The notes below the pieces were generated by a model. The model saw only the letters and a list, made by a program, of their open reading frames with translations, ran no database searches and had not been told where the DNA came from. From Cercospora beticola (taxonomy: Eukaryota; Ascomycota; Dothideomycetes; Mycosphaerellales; Mycosphaerellaceae), in assembly GCF_033473495.1 (NCBI RefSeq), contig NC_088941.1, positions 1,550,001-1,614,000 of the forward strand: 64,000 bases of DNA. The letters run 5' to 3'. A program made the position numbers and the translations under genes. This document shows, in pieces, positions 40,164-50,664 of this stretch; position 1 is the stretch's first letter; each line of letters begins with the position of its first letter.

Positions 40164-41489
40164 CTTGGTTGTTGGGTGGAGTGACTGATGATGAAGTCGA
40201 GTGTCGAGGATGTGAGAGCAGTATCGACCGTCGAGAAGACTTGTATTCGAAGACGTTGTGGTTTCCACGGCCAACCATTATTCACGAGGTTTCAACAGGA
40301 CATGCTTGCTGCAACAGGTAACCGCAAATCATTTTACTTTGTTTGTCCGATGGGTTGGAAACGGGCAGCCGGTATGTCGTTCTGCTGGACTGTAAGCGTT
40401 TATCCTAACCAGAGCTTGGCAAAACTTTACGCTTATAGACCTGTCTCTTCAATGCTCCATCTCTTGACTCTGCAGCATTAAGCATCGTAGATACGGGCTT
40501 TGTTGTCTTAGTCGTGGATGTGACTTCACCTACTGTCAATAAGCATCTATGTCGATGAATTCTTGACAGACGTTGTTGCATCCGCGCCAGCGATAGCAAA
40601 GTGCGGTTGCGCCCCACACTTTCGGATGCGCATGGAGCTTTGTGCAACCTGAAACTGTGAACGAAATTCAGCAACGAAGCTCAGGCTCATGGTTACGGGG
40701 CCGACAACAGCATCAGCTCTCCAAATCGGGCAACGCAGAACTCTCGCAAGCGGCCAGTGGCTACCGAAGCCTCCCAGGATCACAAATGTCGGTGTAGCAA
40801 TAAGGTGAAGGTGCCACCAAGCAGAGTTTCATCGCTGAAGATGGATGTTGTCGTCAGGGAACGGATGAGCTTGCCAACGAGTCAACCACGAAGAACACAA
40901 CTGCCTTGACCAAGCCTCAGGACATTCTCTCAGGATCGCTGGATCATGGGCACGATCCATTCGATGGACCTTAAGCATTCGTCCCAATTTGAACGCGACT
41001 TTGATTATTAGCAATACTCGTCGTGACCATTTCAGGCCGTTCACGATCGAGCTTCAGTCTGCGAAACGGGAGAGGCCTGGCGAAGCAGCCTGCAACGAGG
41101 TTATGCGCGATGAACTGCTCGCGTTTGTGCGAATTATCACGGCTTACCTGGGTAGAAGAGGTACGAGAATGTCCGCGGTCCCAAGCACTGCAACCAAAGT
41201 CAGCTTCTATCTGGTCCGGGACGATACTATCGCAAGCCATGTCGCGGCCGTTTCGAGTGGTCCGTCGCAGGACTTGGTATTTTCGGCTTCTGGCGGAAGC
41301 TTCAGTCGTGTAAGACGTGGTAGTTGACAAACTTGGACACTCACCAGCCAATGGTTTTGCAGCTGGAGAGAGCTACACAATCCAAACAGCTGTGGGGCAA
41401 TAAGATGTGCATCGAAGATTCCATGATTCTGGCGACCTCAATAGTATTTAGCAGGCAGAATCGTCAGTCTGTCGAAGGCATGCGATACC
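40164..41489. other. intergenic region, 1.3 kb
   Basis: Between the divergent hypothetical genes. Overlapping short frames on both strands (for example 40989-41327) have no domain and are not called. Confidence 0.35.
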
Positions 41490-42296
41490 ATGGCCAAATC
41501 TCAAGAGCCCAGCCAAGAGAAGAAGGAAGTTCGTGTCGCGGAGCAACACAGTGATGGGGCGTATGTGAGGATCGAACATGACAGATACGTTCCATCGGAA
41601 TGTCGGATCGTCTTGCCAAATGGCACGGTTGAACATATGATCTGCTATCCGCCCCGTCGGTTTTGGAGAAGATTCGGTGGTAGTCGGGGTCGCGCAGCAG
41701 AGACTCCGTCAGCATTATGTCGAGCATTGATGGCCAAGGAAGTCGACGCAAACAGGTTGAAGACACACGGAACAGTTATGGCCCAGGAACTCGAAGCATG
41801 TAGCTCGGAAACGTACGCAGACCACTTTCCAATGGACGAGAAACTAGGAAGTCGAAGCTGCATATCTGTAGCGTCAACATTATGCGAAGACGGCTTCCAA
41901 ACAGATGAAAAGTCTGCGTGCGGTGAGAAAACTGCATGCGGAGGTCAGGCACGCGTGGCATCGATCCAGCCCGTTCCAGAGGTCAAACAAGCTGTTATTC
42001 GCATTGACTCGGAACCGCCACAGTGGACAAACACAGGACTCTTGCCGGCAGAGCAATGGATGAGCGAGGATCGCAGAACATGGATCGGCGTGTATGATCT
42101 GCCGGATGGGTCGTCTTTGAAGAGGACGACTGTCAGGAGTGGTGTAGATATAGTGCCTCGTAAAGCGAAGGTGCCTGGGAAAGTGGCGGGCTGCACATGT
42201 AGACCGAACGGAAAAGGACTGGTCCGGCTTTTTTACTCACAAGCCAGACCTCGGTTTTGGAGAGGTTTGTTCGAGAAGTTGTCCTGTATGCAATAG
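41490..42296 (+). CDS. hypothetical protein, unknown
   Basis: Predicted 268 aa, single exon, ATG 41490 in ACCATGG context, the best argument for a real gene. No signal peptide or membrane helix. Two similar elements bracket the protein: RIVLPNGTVEHMICYPPRRFWRRF near residues 39-62 and GVYDLPDGSSLKRT ... KGLVRLFYSQARPRFWRGLF at the end, i.e. an LP(D/N)G strand followed by a P-R-x-F-W-R motif in both halves. The middle is Cys/Ser-rich and probably disordered. I recognise no family; the repeated PRxFWRxxF motif suggests an internal duplication or paired short interaction motifs. Confidence 0.6.
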   Translation: MAKSQEPSQEKKEVRVAEQHSDGAYVRIEHDRYVPSECRIVLPNGTVEHMICYPPRRFWRRFGGSRGRAAETPSALCRALMAKEVDANRLKTHGTVMAQELEACSSETYADHFPMDEKLGSRSCISVASTLCEDGFQTDEKSACGEKTACGGQARVASIQPVPEVKQAVIRIDSEPPQWTNTGLLPAEQWMSEDRRTWIGVYDLPDGSSLKRTTVRSGVDIVPRKAKVPGKVAGCTCRPNGKGLVRLFYSQARPRFWRGLFEKLSCMQ

Positions 42297-42839
42297 GCAG
42301 ACGACGGTATCAAGCATGGTGCGGAGCTTGGCTGTTCGCGTGGGTTGTGCGAGGTTATGGAGGATATCTAGTGTACATCTGCGATTAGTTTGGCATCAGA
42401 GAGGAAATTAATGGTGGTTCCTGGGCTTCGAAGATCATGATTGCGCAATGCTGAGAGGAATTCTTGACCTGCACAGTCTTGCTTCGTATTTCCTTTTACG
42501 TGACTTCATCTGATCGTGACTGAACCATTGCTGCGGACTGAGGCGCAGATGAGTCCAGCCTAATGCACAAATTTGTGCCACATAGGCGTAATTGTGCCGT
42601 GGCAAGTCCTTAGTCTGGCGCGAATAGAGCGGCGGATGCTGAGAGATGGGTAGAGACTGTTTGTTGTGAGGAGGAGCTCGGAGGTGTGTGGAAAGGTCCG
42701 GCTGAATCAGGCTTAGCGCCCGCGCCAAGTCTCCATCGCACTCGCCGACTTTTTGGATTCTGCCGTAGCTGTGTGAAGTCCACGGCGACGAGGTCGATTT
42801 GCACTCTACTAACACCAACAGCACAACTCCGTCCTCACA
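42297..42839. other. promoter region of ribosomal protein uL4
   Basis: About 540 bp with no gene. Presumably terminator of the upstream gene plus the uL4 promoter; the leader is CAACA-rich. Confidence 0.4.
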
Positions 42840-44110
42840 ATGGCCAGCCGACCGACCGTGACCATCATTGGCGCCGACGGTGCTCCTTCCCAGGACACCC
42901 ACCCGCTCCCAAATGTCTTCAAGGCGCCAATCCGCCCGGACATTGTCCAGTACGAACCCACCACCTCCGCCGAACGCAGCGACGAATGCGATTGCGATGG
43001 AAGAAAGAGAAAATACTAATGGTAATGCAGGACGGTTCACACTGGCATGGCCAAGAACAAGCGCCAGCCATACGCCGTGAGCGAGAAGGCCGGTCACCAG
43101 ACCTCTGCTGAGTCGTGGGGAACTGGTACGTGAAAAGAGGCACTGGATGTGGAGGAGTCGAAGACAAGTCAGTACAGATATACTGACGGATAAACACAGG
43201 TCGCGCTGTCGCCCGTATTCCTCGTGTCAGCGGTGGTGGTACTCACCGCGCTGGTCAGGCCGCCTTCGGTAACATGTGCCGTTCTGGACGCATGTTCGCA
43301 CCAACCAAGGTCTGGCGCAAGTGGCACCAGAAGATCAACCTCAACCAGAAGCGCTTCGCGACTGCCTCTGCCATCGCTGCTTCTTCGAGCGCTGCTCTTC
43401 TCCTCGCCCGCGGCCACCGCGTCAACGAGGTCCCAGAGGTCCCACTCGTCGTTTCTTCCACCGCCTTCTCCAACGCCGCTGTGAAGAAGACCTCCGCTGC
43501 CGTCGCTCTCCTCAAGTCCGTCGGTGCTGGTCCAGACCTCGAGCACGTCAAGAACTCCCGCAAGATCCGTGCTGGTAAGGGTAAGCTGAGGAACCGCCGC
43601 CACACTCAGCGCCGCGGTCCTCTTGTCATCTACGAGCCAGAGAAGGATGGCAAGGAGCTTGTGCGCGCTTTCCGCAACATCCCAGGTGTTGAGACTTGCA
43701 CTGTCTACTCTCTCAACCTCCTCCAGCTCGCTCCAGGTGGTCACCTCGGCCGATTCATCGTCTGGACCTCTGCTGCTTTCGCCGCCCTCGACAGCGTCTA
43801 CGGTAGCACCACCGAGCCTTCGGCACTCAAGCGCGACTTCCTCCTCCCACAAAACACCGTCGCACAGGCAGATATTGCCAAGATCATCAACAGCAGCGAA
43901 ATCCAGAGCGTGCTCCGACCTGTCAAGGGTGGTGCCATCACCAAGCGCACTGTTGTGCAAAAGAAGAACCCGCTCAAGAACAAGCAGGTCCTGCTCCGCC
44001 TCAACCCATATGCCAAGGCCTACTCAAGCGAAGGTCTCGGTCACGTCAAGAGCACCGACAAGCCGATCGTCAAGGACCAGGCTTTCGAGGCTACTCTCCA
44101 CGAGAACTAA
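42840..44110 (+). CDS. RPL4: 60S ribosomal protein L4 (uL4), three exons
   Basis: Proposed as join(42840..42949, 43031..43125, 43200..44110), 371 aa. Introns begin GTACGA and GTACGT and end GCAG and ACAG, in phases 2 and 1. The first exon encodes [14 protein letters not shown] and ends at RPDIVQ; exon 2 reads [21 protein letters not shown]; exon 3 opens with [35 protein letters not shown] (given in parts). This is the canonical eukaryotic uL4, with the long internal loop ([14 protein letters not shown]) that reaches the exit tunnel and a basic eukaryote-specific tail. The coding region is codon-biased to C-ending codons as expected for high expression. Cytosolic large subunit. Confidence 0.97.
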
Positions 44111-44295
44111 GCGGGCGCTGTTGTCGTTGTAATGACTTTCTATGGGAGCAGGCATTGTGGCTGGAAAGGGACCGCTACATGGCGTTCAGTGTAGCGCAAA
44201 TGAAGACATTTCAGATCTTTCAATGCTGTTGCATCCCGTTGGAATGTCTCTACATCTCTTTCATACTGTTCGGTGATCGTGATTGCCCTGTAAAA

Positions 44296-44607
44296 TCAAG
44301 GGTTCTTGCCAAGCCTGCCCATCGTCTTGACCCACCTCAAGCACTCTTCCTCTTCGTCCTCGACCATCTCTTCGCACCCATCTCTGCCATGGTTGTTTCT
44401 ATCGCAATGCCGGCAACATCTGTACGGCATCATCCAACATTCATGCTTGCGCCGACGAGCACCTTCGTAGGCGAGATCCAGGCCAGTGCAGGAAGTGTCA
44501 AGCATCATGCAGCCTAAGCGCCCGCCGCAGCGCTTACATCCTGCACGCCCAAAATAGGCCATGTACTGTGCCTCACGGCTGCATTTGGCAGGCAGCATAG
44601 AAGACAT
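44296..44607 (-). CDS. possible small Cys-rich zinc-binding-like protein
   Basis: Predicted 103 aa from ATG 44607; the frame is open further to a TTG at 44742. It has about a dozen Cys in pairs: GCKRCGG, LGCMMLDTSC, then HECWMMPYRCCRHCD and GCEEM, followed by an acidic stretch and a basic tail. The order CxxC ... CxxC/CxxH-like suggests a zinc-binding module, and the WMMPYRCCRHC segment does not look random. No signal peptide, so probably intracellular. It sits in the space between uL4 and the DUF3433 gene, on the opposite strand. Family not recognised; could still be a chance frame. Confidence 0.45.
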   Translation of the reverse strand: MSSMLPAKCSREAQYMAYFGRAGCKRCGGRLGCMMLDTSCTGLDLAYEGARRRKHECWMMPYRCCRHCDRNNHGRDGCEEMVEDEEEECLRWVKTMGRLGKNP

Positions 44608-44744
44608 GGCGCAAACGCGCTCGGTCCGGTGAGTTTGTACACTTCCACTTCCTCTGTCGTTTCTGTTTTTGGTTTGAGAGTGCAGCTGGTCTGCCTGAAG
44701 CGTGGCCCTATCTAGGAACTGATACTGGGACTCTGGAGACAAGA

Positions 44745-47700
44745 ATGCGACTTTTCAGATCGATCACTGGAAACTCTGGATCGTTTGGAGGATGGACGAA
44801 GTCGAAGAGCCGAGGTGGTGTTAGGACGAAACAGCCAGATGTTGTTGTTCGAGCGATACAGGATGATGGCCGAGAAGAGCACTCAGGATCTTGGACACCG
44901 CCGACTTTCAAGGTCTGGTACCTGGCTACTCTCATCGTCTTGACATGGATCCTCATAGCTGTCATTGCCTGGCTTTTGGTCGTAAGCAACAGAGAGCAAG
45001 GCATCATTTTCGCAGCCAATATCAACGAGCTTCCGCTCAGCAAGTCATTCACCTATCTCTACCTTCCTACCATTATTTCGGTTTTCTATGGCTTTCTTTG
45101 GACCTGGCTGGACCTGGACATCAAACGGCTCGAGCCATACTTCCAAATGTCGAAAGACGGTGGCGCCTCTGGTGACAACTCAATCAACTTGGCATATCCG
45201 TTGCAGTTCCTACTTACCATACCTTTCTCGGCACTGAAGCGAAGTCAATGGAACGTATTTGTGGGCTCTTTGGTAATAATTGCGGTGATTTGGGGTCTCA
45301 CTCCCATACAATCTGGTATTTTCGCAGTCAGGACGATCACTATGCACGAGTCTGTTCCGGGCGTATATTCCACCGCGTACATCCCATTGAGTCAGCAAGG
45401 CAACACCTCGTCGATATACGCTCAATCGGTCTACAATATAGCTTGGCTCAATGAGACCTTGCCGCCCTTCATGACGAAGGACTACGTACTCAGCCCGTTC
45501 AAGGCGATCAGCGGATCTAAACACGAAGGCGTCAACACTACGTTCACCGGGCTTACCACAGCCTACAGCGTGGATCTTTCGTGCGAGGAAGCGACATTCT
45601 GGAATAATTCGGGTGGGTATTACTACAACAGTACGGGAGGCTGTAGCATGCAGGCTCCAACTTTTCGGCCATTCGGCGGTAACGACACGAACAGACCTTT
45701 CGACACATTATATGCTGGTTATCAGAATCGTGAAGGTTTCGCACAGTATTATCTCGAAGGGTATTGTGATGAAAGATTCTTCCACCTCTTCTTCGTGCGT
45801 TGGTCCAAGGTGACACAGGCGTACATCCAGACGCCCATGAACACGGGCAGTATGGAACCTTTTCAAGCTGAAAATGATACTTCGCTGTTCTGCCAGGCTT
45901 CCTATTATCAACAACAGGTCAATGCCACGATCAGCGTGCCGTCAAATGCTGTAATCGAGGCCAACCCAATCGGCGTGAAGCTTCCTCTGCCAGCCGATCT
46001 CTTCAACATCAGCTCTTTCGAGTGGGCCATGAACTCAGGCCAGGAGCAGGTAGCCACTCGAGGTGAATGGCCAACTACTTCCTTCCCCGACCAGAAGTCG
46101 CAGTTGCTTGACATGCCGATCAATCTGGACTGGCTACCAAGAATGGCACCATTCGCGATCGCTACGAACAAACTTTCTGCTGAAGAGTATCTGGATCCTG
46201 AGAATCTTCGGCAATCATATGAGTCTGCTTATCGTTTGCTCTTTTCGAGACAAGTAGTCGATCTCCTCAAGGTGGAAATCAACGAGACCACGCAGACTCA
46301 CGGCGCCTACAAATATGTCACCCAGGCTGTAATCGTCGTTCCTGGGTTTGCATACGCTGCTCTGGCGGTCCTTGGTCTGGTCATGCTCCTCGCCGTCTGG
46401 TTTACTCTTAGCGGCCCCAGAAGGGCGAACAAGTTACGTTACGATCCTGCAACGATCGGTGCTTTGATGGATCTTACGGCAGGAGATTCGAGTACAGCAG
46501 CAACATTCGCTTCGCACGACCGTAACGACGAAGACCATCTCAAAGAGGCATTGTCAAAAAGGACTTTCGTTTTGGACGATACGGTAGCGAGTCATAGCGA
46601 TGCGCATGTCCGCTTGCATGAAGTCAACGTTGAGCCAAGCCCAATGGCAATAGAAAGACCGAGCTCTGAAAATTATGGTATTCGACCTCTCGAGATGAAA
46701 GCGTACATCGGGGCGATATTCTTGACACTACAGTGTGCGGCAGTCGTGAATTTCGCAGTCCTGTTCGCGAAAGCAAGGAAGACTCATGGTAAGCTGCCGA
46801 AATTCCAGTCTGGTCATCGCTGACACTCCCTAGGCCTGGCACTACCATCGACATCGACTTTTGTTCGACAGCTACTCGAGAATTACGTTCCAATCGCTCT
46901 TGCGACATTGATCGAGCCTTTCTGGCTAATTCTGAATCGACTCGTTGGCCTACTGCAGCCTTTCGAGGAGATGCGCAAAGGCAGCGCTACAGCTCAGAGG
47001 TCTATCGACTTGGACTACTCCTCCCTGCCGCCTCAATTCTTGTTTATGAGGGCAATCAAAGCGCGCCACTTCACCAAGGCAGCAGTCTGCTTCATGGTGT
47101 TGCTTGCTAATGTGCTTTCTGTTGCCCTCAGCGGATTGATGTACGAAGGAACCAACTTGATAACTCATACGTCCGGCATGATAATGCCCTACCTCCCTTC
47201 CTTAGTGGAGCTTCGGGGCACAGGGCCGCCTTTCAACGGCGCTCTCAGGGAGAACTCAGATGGAAGTGGGACTGTGGAGCCTTTCTATCGAGCTATGTCC
47301 AACGTGACTGCGGACACACCGTTGCCGCCCTGGGCTGGTGAAAACATTGCATACTGGCCAATGGACACGGCTGCGCTGAGTCCAAGCGCTCACCTGGAGA
47401 TCAACACTTCTGCGTTGGCTGCTGAACTTGTTTGCTACCCTCTAGGCGCCAAAAATTATGTGCTTGACTTCGCGGAAGACGCGTCCTCTGTCAATTTCAA
47501 CATGCCACTCCAATATAGCTCGAGCGAGATCGTCACTTGCAGCAACTTCAAGTCTTGGACTCGGGCTTTTGGTGTCTCAGGCCTCAATTCGACATCCAAC
47601 CCGGAGCCAGGTCGGCAGGCACTGGAGATGAGTGCCATGCTGTCCACTCGTAGCGTTTATGCATCTGAACTCGACGTCGGACAAGATACCACAGATGCCT

Positions 47701-48611
47701 CGGATGCTCGTGACCTCTTCTGTCGACAGCACATCGTGTCCGGATGGCTGAGAGCCGATTGGCGAGCGAAAACCAGCAGACGCAACAGCAGGGGCAATTA
47801 TGACTTCCAAGCAGACTCTCTCAACTCGACATTCATCATTTGTAGACCCACGATCTTGACTGGCAATGCGAGTGCAATCTTCGACGCGGCCGGGCGAGTG
47901 ACGAAAGAACTCTCCGCCGACTTGATTACACCAAACCAGACATTATTCTCCGACCTCATCGCTCAGACAAACCGCTTCTTGGTCGACAGCGGCGCGACAT
48001 GGCACAACGATTCTTTCCCATCAGACTACAACAACTATCTTATCGAACAAGCACGTTCGGCTACCACCAAGACCTTACTCAATCCCGAAGCCCCTCCTCC
48101 GGAGGCCACTGACGCCGCCGAACAATATGCACGAGTGTACAACCGCCTCTTCCCCATTCTCGTCTCCACGAATCACCAGTATCTCTTCCAGCACAATGAA
48201 GCCGGAACGTCGATCCAGGCCACAATAATAACTCCCGAAACCCGCATTCTATTCTCAACACCCGCGTTCGTCGTTGTAGAGGCCATCTTCGGCCTGTACA
48301 TCCTCACCACTATCATCTTCTACGCTCGACGTCCTTGGAGAATCTTACCAAGGTTGCCCAGCACAATTGCGAGCCAGATTGCATTTTTCGCGGGAAGTCA
48401 GTCGCTCAGAGATATGGCTGAATGGCGAGGTGACAGACGCCAGGGCAGGAAGGCATGGAGATGGGGATTTGGAGAATATGTGGCAGTGGATGGCAGTGTA
48501 CGATTGGGGATCGAGAGAGAACCTTTGGTCAAACGAATGTATTCTGGGAATGACGGACGCTATAGTGAAGAGCCTCCGCCTTACGAGGAAGATGGTGTGA
48601 ATTACAGATGA
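44745..48611 (+). CDS. large DUF3433 membrane protein, two exons
   Basis: Proposed as join(44745..46788, 46834..48611), 1273 aa. The 45-nt intron (GTAAGC...CCTAG, phase 1) is short but restores frame: KTHG then LALPSTSTFVRQLLENYVP. The polypeptide is two similar halves. Each has an N-terminal cytosolic tail or linker, hydrophobic helices (first half: VWYLATLIVLTWILIAVIAW and the next two; second half: LLENYVPIALATLIEPFW and FTKAAVCFMVLLANVLSVAL), a glycosylatable outer domain of about 300 residues, and a late helix (AVIVVPGFAYAALAVLGLVMLLAVW; FVVVEAIFGLYILTTIIFY in each half). This is the layout of fungal DUF3433 proteins, whose function is unknown. Many NxT/S sequons in the outer domains support exposure to the cell surface or vacuole lumen. 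The cytosolic C-terminus carries a PPPYEED stretch, a PPxY-type ubiquitin-ligase site. Confidence 0.85.
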
Positions 48612-49245
48612 GGAGGTTTGAAAGCGTTTAGCAATTAAGAGCACATGTCATATGGCCGCATGGCTCTTCTCCACAATGCATGATAGCGGTCCACACGGAT
48701 GGGGAGTGGATACTGGGAGGAACAGCAACAAGGTTCGAAACAGACGTCGATCTTCGTTCGTCTAAGCCTGCTGCCCAGCATGTCTCTTTCTTTAGAGGTA
48801 GGGCACCTTACGAACTGTGATTTGTCAGTACCAACGACATTTTTGGTGGTTCGAATGGGAGATGCAATGTCAATAACAAATGCTTTGTGAGTACTGTATG
48901 AACAGTTGTATGCCGTCTGTCATGGCTCTGTGGTAGCGCTGAATCTGGTGCTCAATGCCCTTTTTGTATTTCCAATGTCCTGTTTGTGCAAGCCTGCCAG
49001 AGAGCCGCTGGTATCATTCCGTCAAAAGCGTCATCATGAAAGTGGATAAAAGCTACAACCTCATCGCGTCAAATCCGAAATGCAAATGCAACGATCGCCT
49101 TGCCTTGCTCAAATGCTCGAACCAAGAATCCTCCACCCAACACCATTTGAAATTTCTCCACCACAAAAACGAACGTTCCCCAAGAACCTGTGAAGTACAT
49201 GCGTGCGTGCCAGCTGTACATGTCGTGAAGGTCTCGTGAGAATAT
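48612..49245. other. convergent spacer
   Basis: About 630 bp between the DUF3433 gene and the AA11 gene. No gene seen. An alternative-frame reading of the AA11 gene extends into it but is a compositional artefact. Confidence 0.35.
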
Positions 49246-50664
49246 CTAGCGGAACTTGGAGCCGTGGGGTTTGAGGTGTTGGCGAAGGTGGCGGCTGAAA
49301 TTGCTTCGCTTTGAAACGACGCCATTGGAGCATGCTGTGCCCTGAGAAAGAGCCATTGGCACAGCGAAGCCATTGTCGCAAATGCCAAACTTGTTGCCAG
49401 GCATGCAGATGATTTCGTCTTGTGTCGTGCAAGCGATGGCGCCGGAAGATGTCGATGGCGAAGTGCTGTTGTCGGACGACTCGGACGATCCGCCTGACGA
49501 TGAGCCAGAGTCGGAAGAGACTTTGCCCTTGTTGGAGCCGCCGTAACTTGGAGGGCTACCTCCGGAGTTGCCGCCTGGGCCGGCTGGCGGAGTGTATCCA
49601 GTTGGTGCTGGTCCGTCGGCAGTGATAGTCCTGATTTCGGTAGCAGTGTGGACCTCGTATGTGGTGGCGATGCCGCCTGCTGCACCACCGCCTTCGACGC
49701 TGCTCGCACTGCCGCTACCATAGCCTGTAGGAGCAGGTGCTTGAGGAGCAGCATGAGAGGCTCCACCATACGAAGGTGCGTTGGGAGCAGCGGATGGGCC
49801 AGAGCCGTAGCTTGGTGCGGAAGGCGCAGGGCTGGAGCCAGCACCGGAACCAGAGCCTGAGCCATAGCTTGGAGCGGCAGGGGCAGCGCTTGAAGCAGAG
49901 CCATATCCAGTTGGTGCAGCTGGAGAGCTAGCTGGAGCTGAGTATCCAGAGCCACCACCTGCGCCGCCAGTCGCAGCGGCACATGTGCCCTGTGTCTTGC
50001 TGCCAAGAGCAGTGTTCTGTGCAGTTTCAACATTCAGTCCGCATTGTGGGAAGACAAAGTCCTGGCTCTCGTCGGTAGTGCAGCCATTGCCAATGTTTGC
50101 GACGAACATATCAGGAAGAGTGTTGAGAACCTCGTCGTTATCCGCACCGCCAGAGACTTCGATTGGCGCGCAGTTCATGTACATCTCTCGGTTGCCGATC
50201 TTGTTGAACCACGTCCACGCCATGGTGTACTGTCCGTTTGGCATGCCTTTTGGCATGGTGTATTCGAAGGTTGGGTTGCCCTCATAGTTTGGAGAACCAT
50301 CGGCGTTGCCGGCCTTCGAATTCGGGCAGCCACCAAGAATGGTGTGAATGACCTTCCACTTGCTATCCTTGGTGGGGTTCTTGTCGAGAGTGACTGAGAG
50401 CTGGCAGGAGCCACCGCCGTGGGTAGCACCTCCCTTGAAAGAAAGCTTTTGTGGTACACCAACGGGGATCTGGTTCACCTGGCTGATATCGTAGACGCCA
50501 GATCGCTGTTTGCATGGAAAGTCGGATCCATCTGGTTCGAGAGGGCTGTTGTTGAGGCTGTCCACGCCATAGGGTACAGGACTGACAATGACCATATGGG
50601 CATTGACGGAAGAAACAAGCAGGCTGCAAGCCGCAGCTGCGGTAAGGAATGATTTGGAGAACAT
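49246..50664 (-). CDS. AA11 lytic polysaccharide monooxygenase with C-terminal X278-like domain
   Basis: Predicted 472 aa, single exon, ATG 50664. The signal peptide (MFSKSFLTAAAACSLLVSSVNA) is cut before H23, which becomes the N-terminal copper ligand: HMVIVSPVPYG. The second histidine of the brace is H82 (GGATHGGGSCQ), mature position 60, matching AA11. PLEPDGSDFPCKQ and NREMYMNCAPIEV are further family segments. Residues about 235-400 form a low-complexity Gly/Ser/Ala/Tyr linker with repeats of the type APSYGSG. The C-terminal 65 residues (IACTTQDEIICMPGNKFGICDNG...) fit the X278 module seen on fungal AA11 enzymes and thought to bind chitin. Activity: oxidative chitin cleavage, outside the cell, either on fungal wall or arthropod/fungal prey. 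Confidence 0.9.
   Translation of the reverse strand: MFSKSFLTAAAACSLLVSSVNAHMVIVSPVPYGVDSLNNSPLEPDGSDFPCKQRSGVYDISQVNQIPVGVPQKLSFKGGATHGGGSCQLSVTLDKNPTKDSKWKVIHTILGGCPNSKAGNADGSPNYEGNPTFEYTMPKGMPNGQYTMAWTWFNKIGNREMYMNCAPIEVSGGADNDEVLNTLPDMFVANIGNGCTTDESQDFVFPQCGLNVETAQNTALGSKTQGTCAAATGGAGGGSGYSAPASSPAAPTGYGSASSAAPAAPSYGSGSGSGAGSSPAPSAPSYGSGPSAAPNAPSYGGASHAAPQAPAPTGYGSGSASSVEGGGAAGGIATTYEVHTATEIRTITADGPAPTGYTPPAGPGGNSGGSPPSYGGSNKGKVSSDSGSSSGGSSESSDNSTSPSTSSGAIACTTQDEIICMPGNKFGICDNGFAVPMALSQGTACSNGVVSKRSNFSRHLRQHLKPHGSKFR

Noticed and set aside
49053..50033. 326-codon minus-strand frame overlapping the AA11 gene
   Set aside because: It is a shifted reading of the repetitive Gly/Ser/Ala linker and starts at a non-natural position; the AA11 frame has the signal peptide, copper ligands and X278 module.
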